64,000 nt of DNA, taken from ZC4RG30 sp035556135 (GTDB lineage: Bacteria > Pseudomonadota > Gammaproteobacteria > Steroidobacterales > Steroidobacteraceae). The stretch spans positions 434,001 to 498,000 of the forward strand of contig DATMFO010000003.1 in assembly GCA_035556135.1 (NCBI GenBank), given 5' to 3'. The notes beneath the pieces are model-generated. The model worked only from the letters and a program-made list of their open reading frames with translations, was not told the origin of the DNA and did not search any database. Below, in pieces: positions 52,186-60,927 of this stretch; positions within the stretch are counted from its first letter, which is position 1, and each line of letters opens with the position of its first letter. Both the position numbers and the translations under genes were made by a program.

Positions 52186-52551
52186 TTACCTGATAGGCAC
52201 ACGCTTGTCGAAGGTCACCAGCAGCTGGATGCGGCCGAACAGCGGCGCAACGCGGTCGTAGCTGGCCTGGATCTCCCAGGTCTCGCCATCGCGGGTGACC
52301 TGGATGTCGGAGGGCTCGGGAAACTCGATGCCCTCGACATCGAAGCGGCGCGCTATGGCCCGCCGCACCTCGGCCACGTTGACGGTGGTGCCGCCGCCGC
52401 TCTCATCAGCGACCTGCTCCACGGACTTGGCCACCTTCATGTGGTTGAGGTAGATGGGCGTCAGCCGGATGCCCGCATAAACCACGATGGCCACCGGCAC
52501 CAGCAGCACGATCCAGCCGATGAAAGTGATGCCCGCCTGCTGTCTGCGCAT
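52186..52551 (-). CDS. DUF4845 domain-containing membrane protein
   Basis: A 121-residue protein with a single N-terminal membrane helix (about 8-28, GITFIGWIVLLVPVAIVVYAG) resembling a short pilin-like anchor. A periplasmic domain follows, with YDRVAPLFGRIQLLVTFD near the end. The family is found between lepB and rnc in many Gammaproteobacteria and has no known function. Gaps of 9 bases to lepB and 14 to rnc. Confidence 0.82.
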   Translation of the reverse strand: MRRQQAGITFIGWIVLLVPVAIVVYAGIRLTPIYLNHMKVAKSVEQVADESGGGTTVNVAEVRRAIARRFDVEGIEFPEPSDIQVTRDGETWEIQASYDRVAPLFGRIQLLVTFDKRVPIR

Positions 52552-52560
52552 GCCTTCTCC

Positions 52561-53682
52561 CTAGTCGATCCGCTTGCCGATGCGTCCCCAGTCGACCAGC
52601 CGCTTCCAGCGGCGGTCCCAGTCGAAGCTGAACCAGACACGCTTGGCACTGCCCACCAGGTTCTGCTCGGGGACAAATCCCCAGCGCCCGTCAGGGCCCC
52701 AGTAGCGGCCATCTTCGCTGTTGTCGCGATTATCGCCGATCATGAGGTAGTTGCCATCCGGCACGGTGACCTCGTCCTGGTCGCCGTTGTCGGTGACCCC
52801 CCCGGCAGCAATCAGGTCCGCATCTTCCACGCAGGGGTAGCTGCGACCGATGCGCCGGTCGCAGCCCGGCAGCGGGGCGCTGGGCAGGGGGTGGGCGGTG
52901 AGGCAGGACAGCACCTGGTGACGGTGGTTGCCGGTCTGCACTTCGTTCAGCCGCATGTTCTCGTAGCAGCCGTCGGAGTAGCGACCATTCCCGGTCTCCG
53001 GCAGTGGCTCGCCATTCACATAGATGCGGTCGCTCACCACCTTCACGCGATCGCCCGGCAGCCCGACCACGCGCTTGATGTAGTTGATCGAAGGATCGCG
53101 CGGATAGCGGAACACCACCACATCACCACGTTCAGGCAGCCCGAGGTCGAGGACCTTGCGGTTCAGCACCGGCAGGCGCAGCCCGTAGCTGAACTTGTTG
53201 ACCAGGATGAAATCCCCGTCATGCAGGGTGGGCATCATCGAGTCCGAGGGAATGCGGAATGGCTCGAACATGAAGGAGCGCAGCACCAGCACCACGACCA
53301 CCACCGGCACCATGCTGCGCGCATAGTCGACAGTGCCGGGCTCGGGCACGGCTTCCGGCGGCTGGCCGGCGGCCACCGCCGCGCGCCGCCGCGCCGACGC
53401 GAGCACCCAGTGATCCAGCGCCCAGATGAGGCCGCCCACCACCGAAATCACCACCAGCACCAGCGCGAAGTCCAGCCGCTCGGAGCGGAACAGCCGCAGG
53501 GCCCCGGCCACCAGCACCACGGGCAGTACGGCATAGACCGCCTTCAGCCAGCCCGGATCTTCCACCGCGGCGGGCAGGGCCTTCAGGCGCCGGCGCGGGC
53601 GCAGGAACCAGTCGTCGACCACCGCGATGACCAGCACCGGCCAGAGCAGCAATGAAAGCAAGTAGATGATCTGCTCGAACAT
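52561..53682 (-). CDS. lepB: Signal peptidase I with an enlarged N-terminal membrane region
   Basis: Cleaves signal peptides of exported proteins at the inner membrane. The 373-residue product is longer than typical. Catalytic Ser lies in FRIPSDSMMPTL (about residue 147) and general-base Lys in INYIKRVVGLPGD; the C-terminal MIGDNRDNSEDGRYWG box is intact. The first 140 residues have four hydrophobic segments rather than two, and they read like a repeated unit (LLSLLLWPVL...VDDWFLRPRRR and VISVVGGLIWALDHWVLASARRR). A Cys-containing insert, about 255-300, precedes the last box. It lies between lepA and DUF4845. Confidence 0.93.
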   Translation of the reverse strand: MFEQIIYLLSLLLWPVLVIAVVDDWFLRPRRRLKALPAAVEDPGWLKAVYAVLPVVLVAGALRLFRSERLDFALVLVVISVVGGLIWALDHWVLASARRRAAVAAGQPPEAVPEPGTVDYARSMVPVVVVVLVLRSFMFEPFRIPSDSMMPTLHDGDFILVNKFSYGLRLPVLNRKVLDLGLPERGDVVVFRYPRDPSINYIKRVVGLPGDRVKVVSDRIYVNGEPLPETGNGRYSDGCYENMRLNEVQTGNHRHQVLSCLTAHPLPSAPLPGCDRRIGRSYPCVEDADLIAAGGVTDNGDQDEVTVPDGNYLMIGDNRDNSEDGRYWGPDGRWGFVPEQNLVGSAKRVWFSFDWDRRWKRLVDWGRIGKRID

Positions 53683-53695
53683 GCCTCTCCCTGCC

Positions 53696-55501
<1,806 letters not shown>

Positions 55502-55554
55502 GTTGGGGCCCGAAGGGGTCGGTTAGGCAGTCGGACATTCTACCCCAGGCGGGG

Positions 55555-55818
55555 TCATCGCTGCCGCAGCAGCCGGATCAGCTCCGCCCGGTCCAGCCGG
55601 TGCTCGCAGACCTTCACCCCACCCCAGAGCAGCACGGGAATATCCAGCCCGTAGCGGCGGGCGAGCCCGGGGTCGGAATCAACATCAAGGAGGCGCAGGG
55701 GCGGCAGCTCCACCTGCTGCCCCAGGGCGTGCAGCTCGTCCTGGAATTCCGCGCACAACCCGCACTCCGGGCGGGTCAGCAGCAGCAGCTCGTCACTCAG
55801 GGCGGAAAGCCCTGGCAA
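55555..55818 (-). CDS. Glutaredoxin-like DUF836 protein, start uncertain
   Basis: A small thioredoxin-fold protein with the redox motif PECGLC in LLLLTRPECGLCAEFQDEL, then LDVDSDPGLARRYGLDIPVLL and a C-terminal LDRAELIRLL helix, as in DUF836. No ATG fits near the natural N-terminus. TTG at 55818 or CTG at 55800 (LSDELLLL) would give about 81-87 residues; an ATG at 55914 adds a stretch with no family match. The gene overlaps the rseB 3' end, so translation is probably coupled. Confidence 0.75.
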   Translation of the reverse strand: MPGLSALSDELLLLTRPECGLCAEFQDELHALGQQVELPPLRLLDVDSDPGLARRYGLDIPVLLWGGVKVCEHRLDRAELIRLLRQR

Positions 55819-56827
55819 TGGCTTCGGCGGCGGCCACGGGCAGCTCACCCACCACGTTGACAAACACCCCGTCGACCACCGCGAGGTAGCCGGAGTACGC
55901 GCCGTCGATGGCACCGCCGCCCTCCTTCATGTCAGCGGTGGCGGGCGCCAGGAACACCTCCGCCCAGGTGACGCCGTCGGAAACGATGAAACGCGAACGC
56001 GGGCCTGCCCCCCGGGGCTGCTGCGGCGACCGCACGGCGGCGGCCTGCCCGCCAAAACGCCAGATGCGGTAGCCAGCCGGCATCAGCGACACCTGCGGCG
56101 TGAGCGCACGCTTGAGCCGCGGATCATAGAACGGCATGCGCTTGTCGTTGTCGACGCGCTTGAACTTGCTGATATCGACCCCCACCCGCAGCTGTTCGTC
56201 GGGAATGTCGGTGGGCAGCAGCGGCGCGTTGATGAAGGTAAAGGCAATCTCCTTCACCACCGCCCCGTCGCGGGTGACCCGCTGCAGCTTCAGCGGCATC
56301 GCGCTGCCCGCGTCGAGCCAGTAGCGGTAACCGAAGCGCAGGTCGTCCCTGGGATCGATGCGGATGATCTGCACGTCACGGCCGAGCAGGCGCGAGCGCC
56401 CGCCGTCGCTGATGCTGTAGTGGCGGGCGGCCTCCTCGTCGAGGCCGTTGAGCGTGGGGATGTAGCCGAAGCTGCGGGTGCGGGTGGACGTGAAGACTGC
56501 CCGTAGTTGCGGGCGATACTCCGCGTGCTGGTCGCCCTTGCGCCGCTGTTCGTAGCCGGAACCGTCCATGGCCACGACGCGCTCCATCATCTCCCCGTCC
56601 TTGAAACGGTGGACGATGCGCCACTGCTGGGTCTTCTCGCCGGACCGCCGCTCGAAAACGCCGTCGAAATTCCCCTCGACCAGCACCTTGTTCATGCGCT
56701 GGACCCAGTCGAGCACTTCGGCCGGAGCCCCCACCTGCCCCGCCGTGGCCGTGGCAGCGGACGCCGCCAGCAGCACCGCGCCAGCCCAGCGCGCAATCAA
56801 CCTGAAATTTCCGTACCGCATCAGCAC
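55793..56827 (-). CDS. rseB: Sigma-E regulatory periplasmic protein (RseB/MucB)
   Basis: Periplasmic negative regulator that protects RseA from cleavage. The 344-residue product has a signal peptide (LIARWAGAVLLAASAATATAG). It has an N-terminal LolA-like lipid-binding domain (VLVEGNFDGVFERRSG, RIDPRDDLRFGYRYWLD) and a smaller C-terminal domain (SLMPAGYRIWRFGG, FIVSDGVTWAEVFLAPA). GTG 56827 overlaps the rseA stop (TAGTG); an ATG at 56821 is the alternative. No mucD/degP follows, unlike Pseudomonas. Confidence 0.92.
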   Translation of the reverse strand: MLMRYGNFRLIARWAGAVLLAASAATATAGQVGAPAEVLDWVQRMNKVLVEGNFDGVFERRSGEKTQQWRIVHRFKDGEMMERVVAMDGSGYEQRRKGDQHAEYRPQLRAVFTSTRTRSFGYIPTLNGLDEEAARHYSISDGGRSRLLGRDVQIIRIDPRDDLRFGYRYWLDAGSAMPLKLQRVTRDGAVVKEIAFTFINAPLLPTDIPDEQLRVGVDISKFKRVDNDKRMPFYDPRLKRALTPQVSLMPAGYRIWRFGGQAAAVRSPQQPRGAGPRSRFIVSDGVTWAEVFLAPATADMKEGGGAIDGAYSGYLAVVDGVFVNVVGELPVAAAEAIARAFRPE

Positions 56828-57459
56828 TAGCGCAGGGCGTCGATCTGGTCGGCAGTCAATTCCGTTGCCCCCTCTGCCTCGAGCTCGTAGCTGGAGCGCA
56901 GCGCGGAGGCGGCCTCCTCGCTGTGCGCAACAAGATAATGACTCAGCGAAACATCAAGAACCCGCCCCAGGGGAGCAGGGGAATTCTCGCCCGGAGTGGT
57001 ATAGCCCACCGGCAACTGCTCCGCCGCCAGCGAGCCAGGCGCCGCCACCGGGCTGCCATCCCGGGCCACCTGCAGCACGTCGGGAGTGACCGGCCCCATC
57101 TGGCGCACCACGAAGATGGAAAGCACCGCGACGCCCGCGGCAATGGCCCCACCCAACGCTCCCCGGCCCAGCCAGTAGGATTGCGGCGAGCTCTTCCCCC
57201 CCGCATTGCCACGTACCGGCAGCACCGCGACATTCAGGTCGCGCTCGGCGGCCACGCGGGCCTTCACGCGATCAGCCACGCTGGCCGAGGCGGGAATCGG
57301 ATCGCCCCGCAGGCAGGCACCGATCAGCGCATAACGCTCCCAGCTGTGCTGCATCTGCGTGTCGCGCAGCGCGCGCCGGATCACCATGCCAGCCTGCTGT
57401 TCCGGCAATTCGCCATCGAACAACGCCGACAACAGACTGCTATGTTCCTGCTCGTTCAT
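56827..57459 (-). CDS. rseA: Anti-sigma-E factor RseA
   Basis: Inner-membrane anti-sigma factor of 210 residues. The N-terminal cytoplasmic domain begins LSALFDGELPEQQ and includes WERYALIGACLRGD, the ZAS-type fold. One membrane helix (about 98-120, LGGAIAAGVAVLSIFVV) is followed by a periplasmic tail. It overlaps the rpoE stop by four bases and the rseB start by one, so the three proteins are made together. The periplasmic tail should contain the DegS cleavage site, which I cannot place. Confidence 0.9.
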   Translation of the reverse strand: MNEQEHSSLLSALFDGELPEQQAGMVIRRALRDTQMQHSWERYALIGACLRGDPIPASASVADRVKARVAAERDLNVAVLPVRGNAGGKSSPQSYWLGRGALGGAIAAGVAVLSIFVVRQMGPVTPDVLQVARDGSPVAAPGSLAAEQLPVGYTTPGENSPAPLGRVLDVSLSHYLVAHSEEAASALRSSYELEAEGATELTADQIDALR

Positions 57460-58076
57460 CCCGACTCCTCAGCGCGGCCCAGTCCGCCCTCGAACACTTC
57501 CGACAACTTCCGGTCTATGGCCTCGCGGGCGCGGAAGATACGCGACCTCACGGTGCCGACCGGGCAGTCCATCGCCTGCGCGATGTCCTCGTAACTCAGG
57601 CCCTCCAGCTCGCGCAGCACGATGGCGGTGCGCAGGTCTTCGGGCAGCGCGTCGATGGCCCGGTTGACCGTCGCGCGGATCTCCTCGGTGGCCAGCAGGC
57701 TCTCCGGTGTGTCCGGGTCGGCCAGCCGCGCCTGCATCGAGTGCGACTCCTCCACGTTCTGCATGTCGAGGTCGAACTCGACCGGATTGCGGTCACGCGA
57801 CACCAGGGCGTTCTTGGCGGTGTTGATCGCGATCCGGTAGAGCCAGGTGTAGAAGGCACTGTCTCCCCTGAACTGGGGCAGGGCCCGATACGCCTTGATG
57901 AATGCCTCCTGTGCCACGTCCTCCGCGTCGGCCGGGTCACGCATGTAGCGGGACACCAGCTTCACCACCTTGTGCTGATACTTCCGGACCAGCAGGTCGA
58001 AGGCCGATTTGTCGCCCCGCTGTACCCGCTGGACCAGCCCCAGGTCGCCAGTGTCGGGAGTCATGGACTGGGCCAT
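57456..58076 (-). CDS. rpoE: RNA polymerase sigma-E factor
   Basis: Extracytoplasmic-function sigma factor for the envelope stress response, 206 residues. Region 2 is DLLVRKYQHKVVKLVSRYMRDPADAEDVAQEAFIKAYR (shown split: FDLLVRKYQHKVVKLVSRY and DPADAEDVAQEAFIKAY) with TWLYRIAINTAKN. Region 4 is LPEDLRTAIVLRELEGLSYEDIA split, then CPVGTVRSRIFRAREAI. The ATG at 58076 matches known N-termini; a further ATG four codons in is possible. Upstream frame to 58202 is not family-like. A candidate sigma-E promoter at 58114-58141 suggests autoregulation. Confidence 0.96.
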   Translation of the reverse strand: MAQSMTPDTGDLGLVQRVQRGDKSAFDLLVRKYQHKVVKLVSRYMRDPADAEDVAQEAFIKAYRALPQFRGDSAFYTWLYRIAINTAKNALVSRDRNPVEFDLDMQNVEESHSMQARLADPDTPESLLATEEIRATVNRAIDALPEDLRTAIVLRELEGLSYEDIAQAMDCPVGTVRSRIFRAREAIDRKLSEVFEGGLGRAEESG

Positions 58077-58113
58077 TGTTCCCGCAACCGGCACCCGCGT
58101 GGCATGCCTGTGG

Positions 58114-58141
58114 GATGGACTGCCGGAACCGGCAAAAGTTC
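58114..58141 (-). promoter_or_regulatory. Candidate sigma-E autoregulatory promoter of rpoE
   Basis: On the minus strand, GAACTT (58141-58136) is a perfect core -35 for sigma-E. After a 16-base spacer comes TCCATC (58119-58114), a fair -10 match. The spacing equals that of the E. coli rpoE promoter. Transcription would start about 30 bases upstream of the rpoE ATG. Confidence 0.55.
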
Positions 58142-58150
58142 GGTTCCGGC
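58122..58150. repeat. 9-bp perfect inverted repeat around the rpoE -35
   Basis: GCCGGAACC (58122-58130) and its exact reverse complement GGTTCCGGC (58142-58150) flank an 11-base loop that contains the candidate -35 GAACTT. It is unusual for the core promoter element to sit in the loop of a palindrome, so it may be the site of another regulator or a chance feature of repeated GGAAC elements. Confidence 0.6.
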
Positions 58151-58285
58151 GGCCATCGGGGCGAGAAAAACGAAGCTGTTCAAGACGGTTATCGTGCGCC
58201 ACGTGTTGGTTCAGCGGAGTGTAACGCAGTCACCCGCGCCAGCGGCTTTGCGGACAGCGCAATGCTGTCGTGCAACATGATGGGA

Positions 58286-58726
58286 TCAGGGTGAAGAAGG
58301 TCCGGTGACACGCCGACTGCGGTGAGGAATCGCCGCCACCCGCCGGCGCAGTGCCGCCAGCTGCGCCGGATCCACGTTGTCGGGCCCGAGCAGCAGGCGT
58401 CGCGTGCCGGTGCCTTCGCGCAGTACGAGCAGCAGCCAGGGACCCAGCCGCATGCTGCAGGGCTGCAGGACTGCGGGCGCAACAATGCCACCGGCTCCGA
58501 GCAGGTGCATGCGGCCGTGCGCGGACACGAACAACCGTCGCGACTGCATCGTTGCTGGTTGCGCCGCGCGGCATTGCCAGACGAGAGCCGCGGTGAGCAG
58601 GGCCACGATGCCGGCCACCAGCACGTGTCCGAGCAGGGTGAGCTGCACCAGATGGAAACCAGGCAGCAAGTGAAGCAGCCAGCGGCCCTTGTGGATCACC
58701 GCCGAAGGGCGCAGTGGAATCTGCAT
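58286..58726 (-). CDS. YgfX-family membrane protein
   Basis: A 146-residue protein with two adjacent membrane helices (about 27-67, from LPGFHLVQLTLLGHVLVAGIV onward) and a C-terminal cytoplasmic part with LGPWLLLVLREG and LLGPDNVDPAQLAALRRRV, matching YgfX. In E. coli the ygfX gene is next to sdhE; the biochemical role is debated (family knowledge). An in-frame ATG at 58837 would lengthen it to 183 residues. Here it is separated from sdhE by the oppositely oriented rarD. It is upstream of rpoE in the same direction. Confidence 0.72.
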   Translation of the reverse strand: MQIPLRPSAVIHKGRWLLHLLPGFHLVQLTLLGHVLVAGIVALLTAALVWQCRAAQPATMQSRRLFVSAHGRMHLLGAGGIVAPAVLQPCSMRLGPWLLLVLREGTGTRRLLLGPDNVDPAQLAALRRRVAAIPHRSRRVTGPSSP

Positions 58727-58960
58727 GCCCTGCGCAGCTTCCGGCAGGCCGGGCAGATCTTCATGCCAGAGTTCCGGCAAGGCGCGCAGTCGCGCGAGAA
58801 GCCATTCGCGGACCAGCTGGCAGGTGGATCGGGACATGCGACAGATATGCCGGCTTTGCCCCGCCCGGTGGGCACCAGTATCTGCTCGCAGCAGGCAGGA
58901 TTGCCGCCTGCCTGCGCTTGCATAAGCAAAGCGGCGGCACTCATCAATGGCAGGCGCATC

Positions 58961-59920
58961 ATGTGCCGCATGCCTGACGCCTCCACCACGAGCCCCGAGC
59001 CCCTTCCTTCCACCCGCTCCACCACATCCGGCAGCGGCCTGGCCGCGGCAGCCGGCGCCTTCGCCATCTGGGGACTGTTCCCTCTGTACCTGCGTGCCCT
59101 GCACGTGGTGCCGGCGCTGCAGATCGTCGCCCATCGTGTGGCCTGGGCCTGCCTGTTCGTGCTGGCCTGGATCGCCATGCGGGGAGAGCTGGCCGGGTTG
59201 CGCCCGGTGCTCGCCAGCCGCGCGCTGCTGTTGCGCCTGGCGGCCGCAGCAGCGCTGATCAGCATCAACTGGCTGGCCTATGTATGGGGCGTGAGCGCCG
59301 GCCGCGTGGTGGAGACCAGCCTGGGATATTTCATCAACCCGCTGGTGAACGTGCTGCTGGGCGTGGCCGTGTTGTCCGAGCGGCTCAATCGTGCGCAGTG
59401 GATGTCGGTGGCACTGGCTGCAGGCGGAGTCGTCTACCTCACCGTGGCAGCGGGACACCTGCCCTGGATCGCACTCACGCTGGCCCTTTCATTCGGCACC
59501 TATGGATTGATCCGCAAGACCGCGCAGGTGGATGCCCTGCCGGGACTGGCCATAGAGACCGCGCTGCTGGCACCCCTGGCGGCGGGCTACCTGGTGTGGT
59601 GCGCGCTGCGCGGCGACGGCGCGATGGGATCGCAGGGCGGAGTGATTGATGCGCTGCTGGTCGGCAGCGGCGTGATCACCGCGCTGCCGCTGTTCCTGTT
59701 CGCCTACGGCGCAAGGCGGCTGCCTTACTCCATGGTCGGCGTGCTGCAGTACATCGGGCCCAGCCTGCAGCTGATCTGCGCGCTGGTGGTGTTCGGCGAG
59801 CCCTTCGGTCGCGACCGCGCGGTGGGTTTCGCGTTGATCTGGAGCGCGCTGCTGGTGTACGCGGCGGACGGCCTGCTCAGGTCGAGGGCCGCCGCCCCGT
59901 CGCCGGCTGCCGCAGGATAG
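58961..59920 (+). CDS. rarD: RarD-family EamA transporter
   Basis: A 319-residue inner-membrane transporter of the drug/metabolite superfamily, with about ten hydrophobic segments. The RarD start AGAFAIWGLFPLYLRAL, SINWLAYVWGV with RVVETSLGYFINPLVNVLLG, and the second half ending LQYIGPSLQLICALVVFGEPF are diagnostic. The transported substrate is unknown. Start is ATG 58961 or ATG 58970. Its 3' end overlaps sdhE on the other strand by 44 bases, and it interrupts the usual sdhE-ygfX neighbourhood. Confidence 0.9.
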   Translation: MCRMPDASTTSPEPLPSTRSTTSGSGLAAAAGAFAIWGLFPLYLRALHVVPALQIVAHRVAWACLFVLAWIAMRGELAGLRPVLASRALLLRLAAAAALISINWLAYVWGVSAGRVVETSLGYFINPLVNVLLGVAVLSERLNRAQWMSVALAAGGVVYLTVAAGHLPWIALTLALSFGTYGLIRKTAQVDALPGLAIETALLAPLAAGYLVWCALRGDGAMGSQGGVIDALLVGSGVITALPLFLFAYGARRLPYSMVGVLQYIGPSLQLICALVVFGEPFGRDRAVGFALIWSALLVYAADGLLRSRAAAPSPAAAG

Positions 59921-60140
59921 CCAGCAGCGCGGCCATGGGCGCATCCGGCGGCGGAGCATTGCCCATCAGCCAGGCGGCGAGCAGGGGATCCGGGACTTCG
60001 AGCAGTTGCTCGAACAGCGCCCTCTCCTGCCCGTCTGCCGCTGGCCAGCGCTCGCGCAGGTAGCGCATCAGCACCAGGTCCAGCTCCTTCATGCCGCGGC
60101 GGCAGCGCCAGGCAAGCCGCCCGGTCTGCTCACCATCCAT
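59877..60140 (-). CDS. sdhE: Succinate dehydrogenase flavinylation factor SdhE
   Basis: Assembly factor that promotes covalent attachment of FAD to SdhA (SDHAF2 homologue). The 87-residue product carries the family RGMKELD motif near residue 15 and a small helical body (LVLMRYLRERW, FEQLLEVPDPLLAAWLMG). It is last in sdhCDAB-sdhE, with a one-base gap after sdhB. Its 3' end overlaps the convergent rarD. Confidence 0.93.
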   Translation of the reverse strand: MDGEQTGRLAWRCRRGMKELDLVLMRYLRERWPAADGQERALFEQLLEVPDPLLAAWLMGNAPPPDAPMAALLAILRQPATGRRPST

Positions 60141-60141
60141 C

Positions 60142-60927
60142 TCAGTTGCGGCGCTGGTCGATCATGCGCTTGATGTCGGCGATCGCGCGCGCGGGGTTGA
60201 GGTCCTTCGGGCAGGCCTCGGTGCAGTTCATGATGGTATGGCAGCGGTACAGGCGGAAGGGATCCTCGAGCTCATCCAGCCGCTCGCCCGTGGTGTCATC
60301 GCGGCTGTCGATGATCCAGCGGTAGGCCGCCAGCAGCGCCGCGGGCCCGAGGTAACGGTCCGAGTTCCACCAGTAGCTGGGACAGGAGGTGGAGCAGCAG
60401 GCACAGAGGATGCAGGCCGAAGGCCGGTCGATCTTCTCCTGGTCTGCCTTTGACTGGTGGCGCTCGCGATCCGGCGGCGCAGGGGTGTGCGAGGTGAGCC
60501 AGGGCTTCACCGCCGCGTACTGCGCGTAGAACTGCGTGAGGTCGGGGATCAGGTCCTTCACCACCGGCATGTGCGGCAGCGGATAGATGCGCACCTCGCC
60601 CTTCACGTCGCTGCACGCCTTGGTGCAGGCCAGCGTGTTCATGCCATCGATGTTCATCGCGCAGGAGCCGCAGATGCCCTCGCGGCAGGAGCGGCGGAAG
60701 GACAGCGTGGGGTCGATCTCGTTCTTGATCTTGATCAGCGCGTCGAGAACCATCGGGCCGCAGGCGGCCATGTCGATCTCGTAGGTATCCACGCGCGGGT
60801 TCGCGCCGCTGTCCGGGTCGTACCGGTAGATGCGGAATGTCACCGGCTGCTTGGCACCGGCCTGGGCCTTGTGCTCCTTGCCGTTCTTGTCGATGCGCGA
60901 TCCGGGAGGCAGTGTGAACTCGGCCAT
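60142..60927 (-). CDS. sdhB: Succinate dehydrogenase iron-sulfur subunit
   Basis: Carries electrons from FAD to quinone through three clusters. The 261-residue product has the [2Fe-2S] Cys set in SCREGICGSCAMNI, the second ferredoxin-type segment CILCACCSTSCPSYWW for the [4Fe-4S] and [3Fe-4S] clusters, and CTEACPKDLNP. The start overlaps the sdhA stop (TGATG). Length is a little above the E. coli 238 residues, through an N-terminal extension and a central insert near 150-165. Confidence 0.96.
   Translation of the reverse strand: MAEFTLPPGSRIDKNGKEHKAQAGAKQPVTFRIYRYDPDSGANPRVDTYEIDMAACGPMVLDALIKIKNEIDPTLSFRRSCREGICGSCAMNIDGMNTLACTKACSDVKGEVRIYPLPHMPVVKDLIPDLTQFYAQYAAVKPWLTSHTPAPPDRERHQSKADQEKIDRPSACILCACCSTSCPSYWWNSDRYLGPAALLAAYRWIIDSRDDTTGERLDELEDPFRLYRCHTIMNCTEACPKDLNPARAIADIKRMIDQRRN

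Noticed and set aside
55542..55555. ACCCC-AGGC-GGGGT stem between the glutaredoxin-like gene and lepA as an intrinsic terminator
   Set aside because: Five-base stem with no U-tract; such stems are common by chance in DNA this GC-rich.
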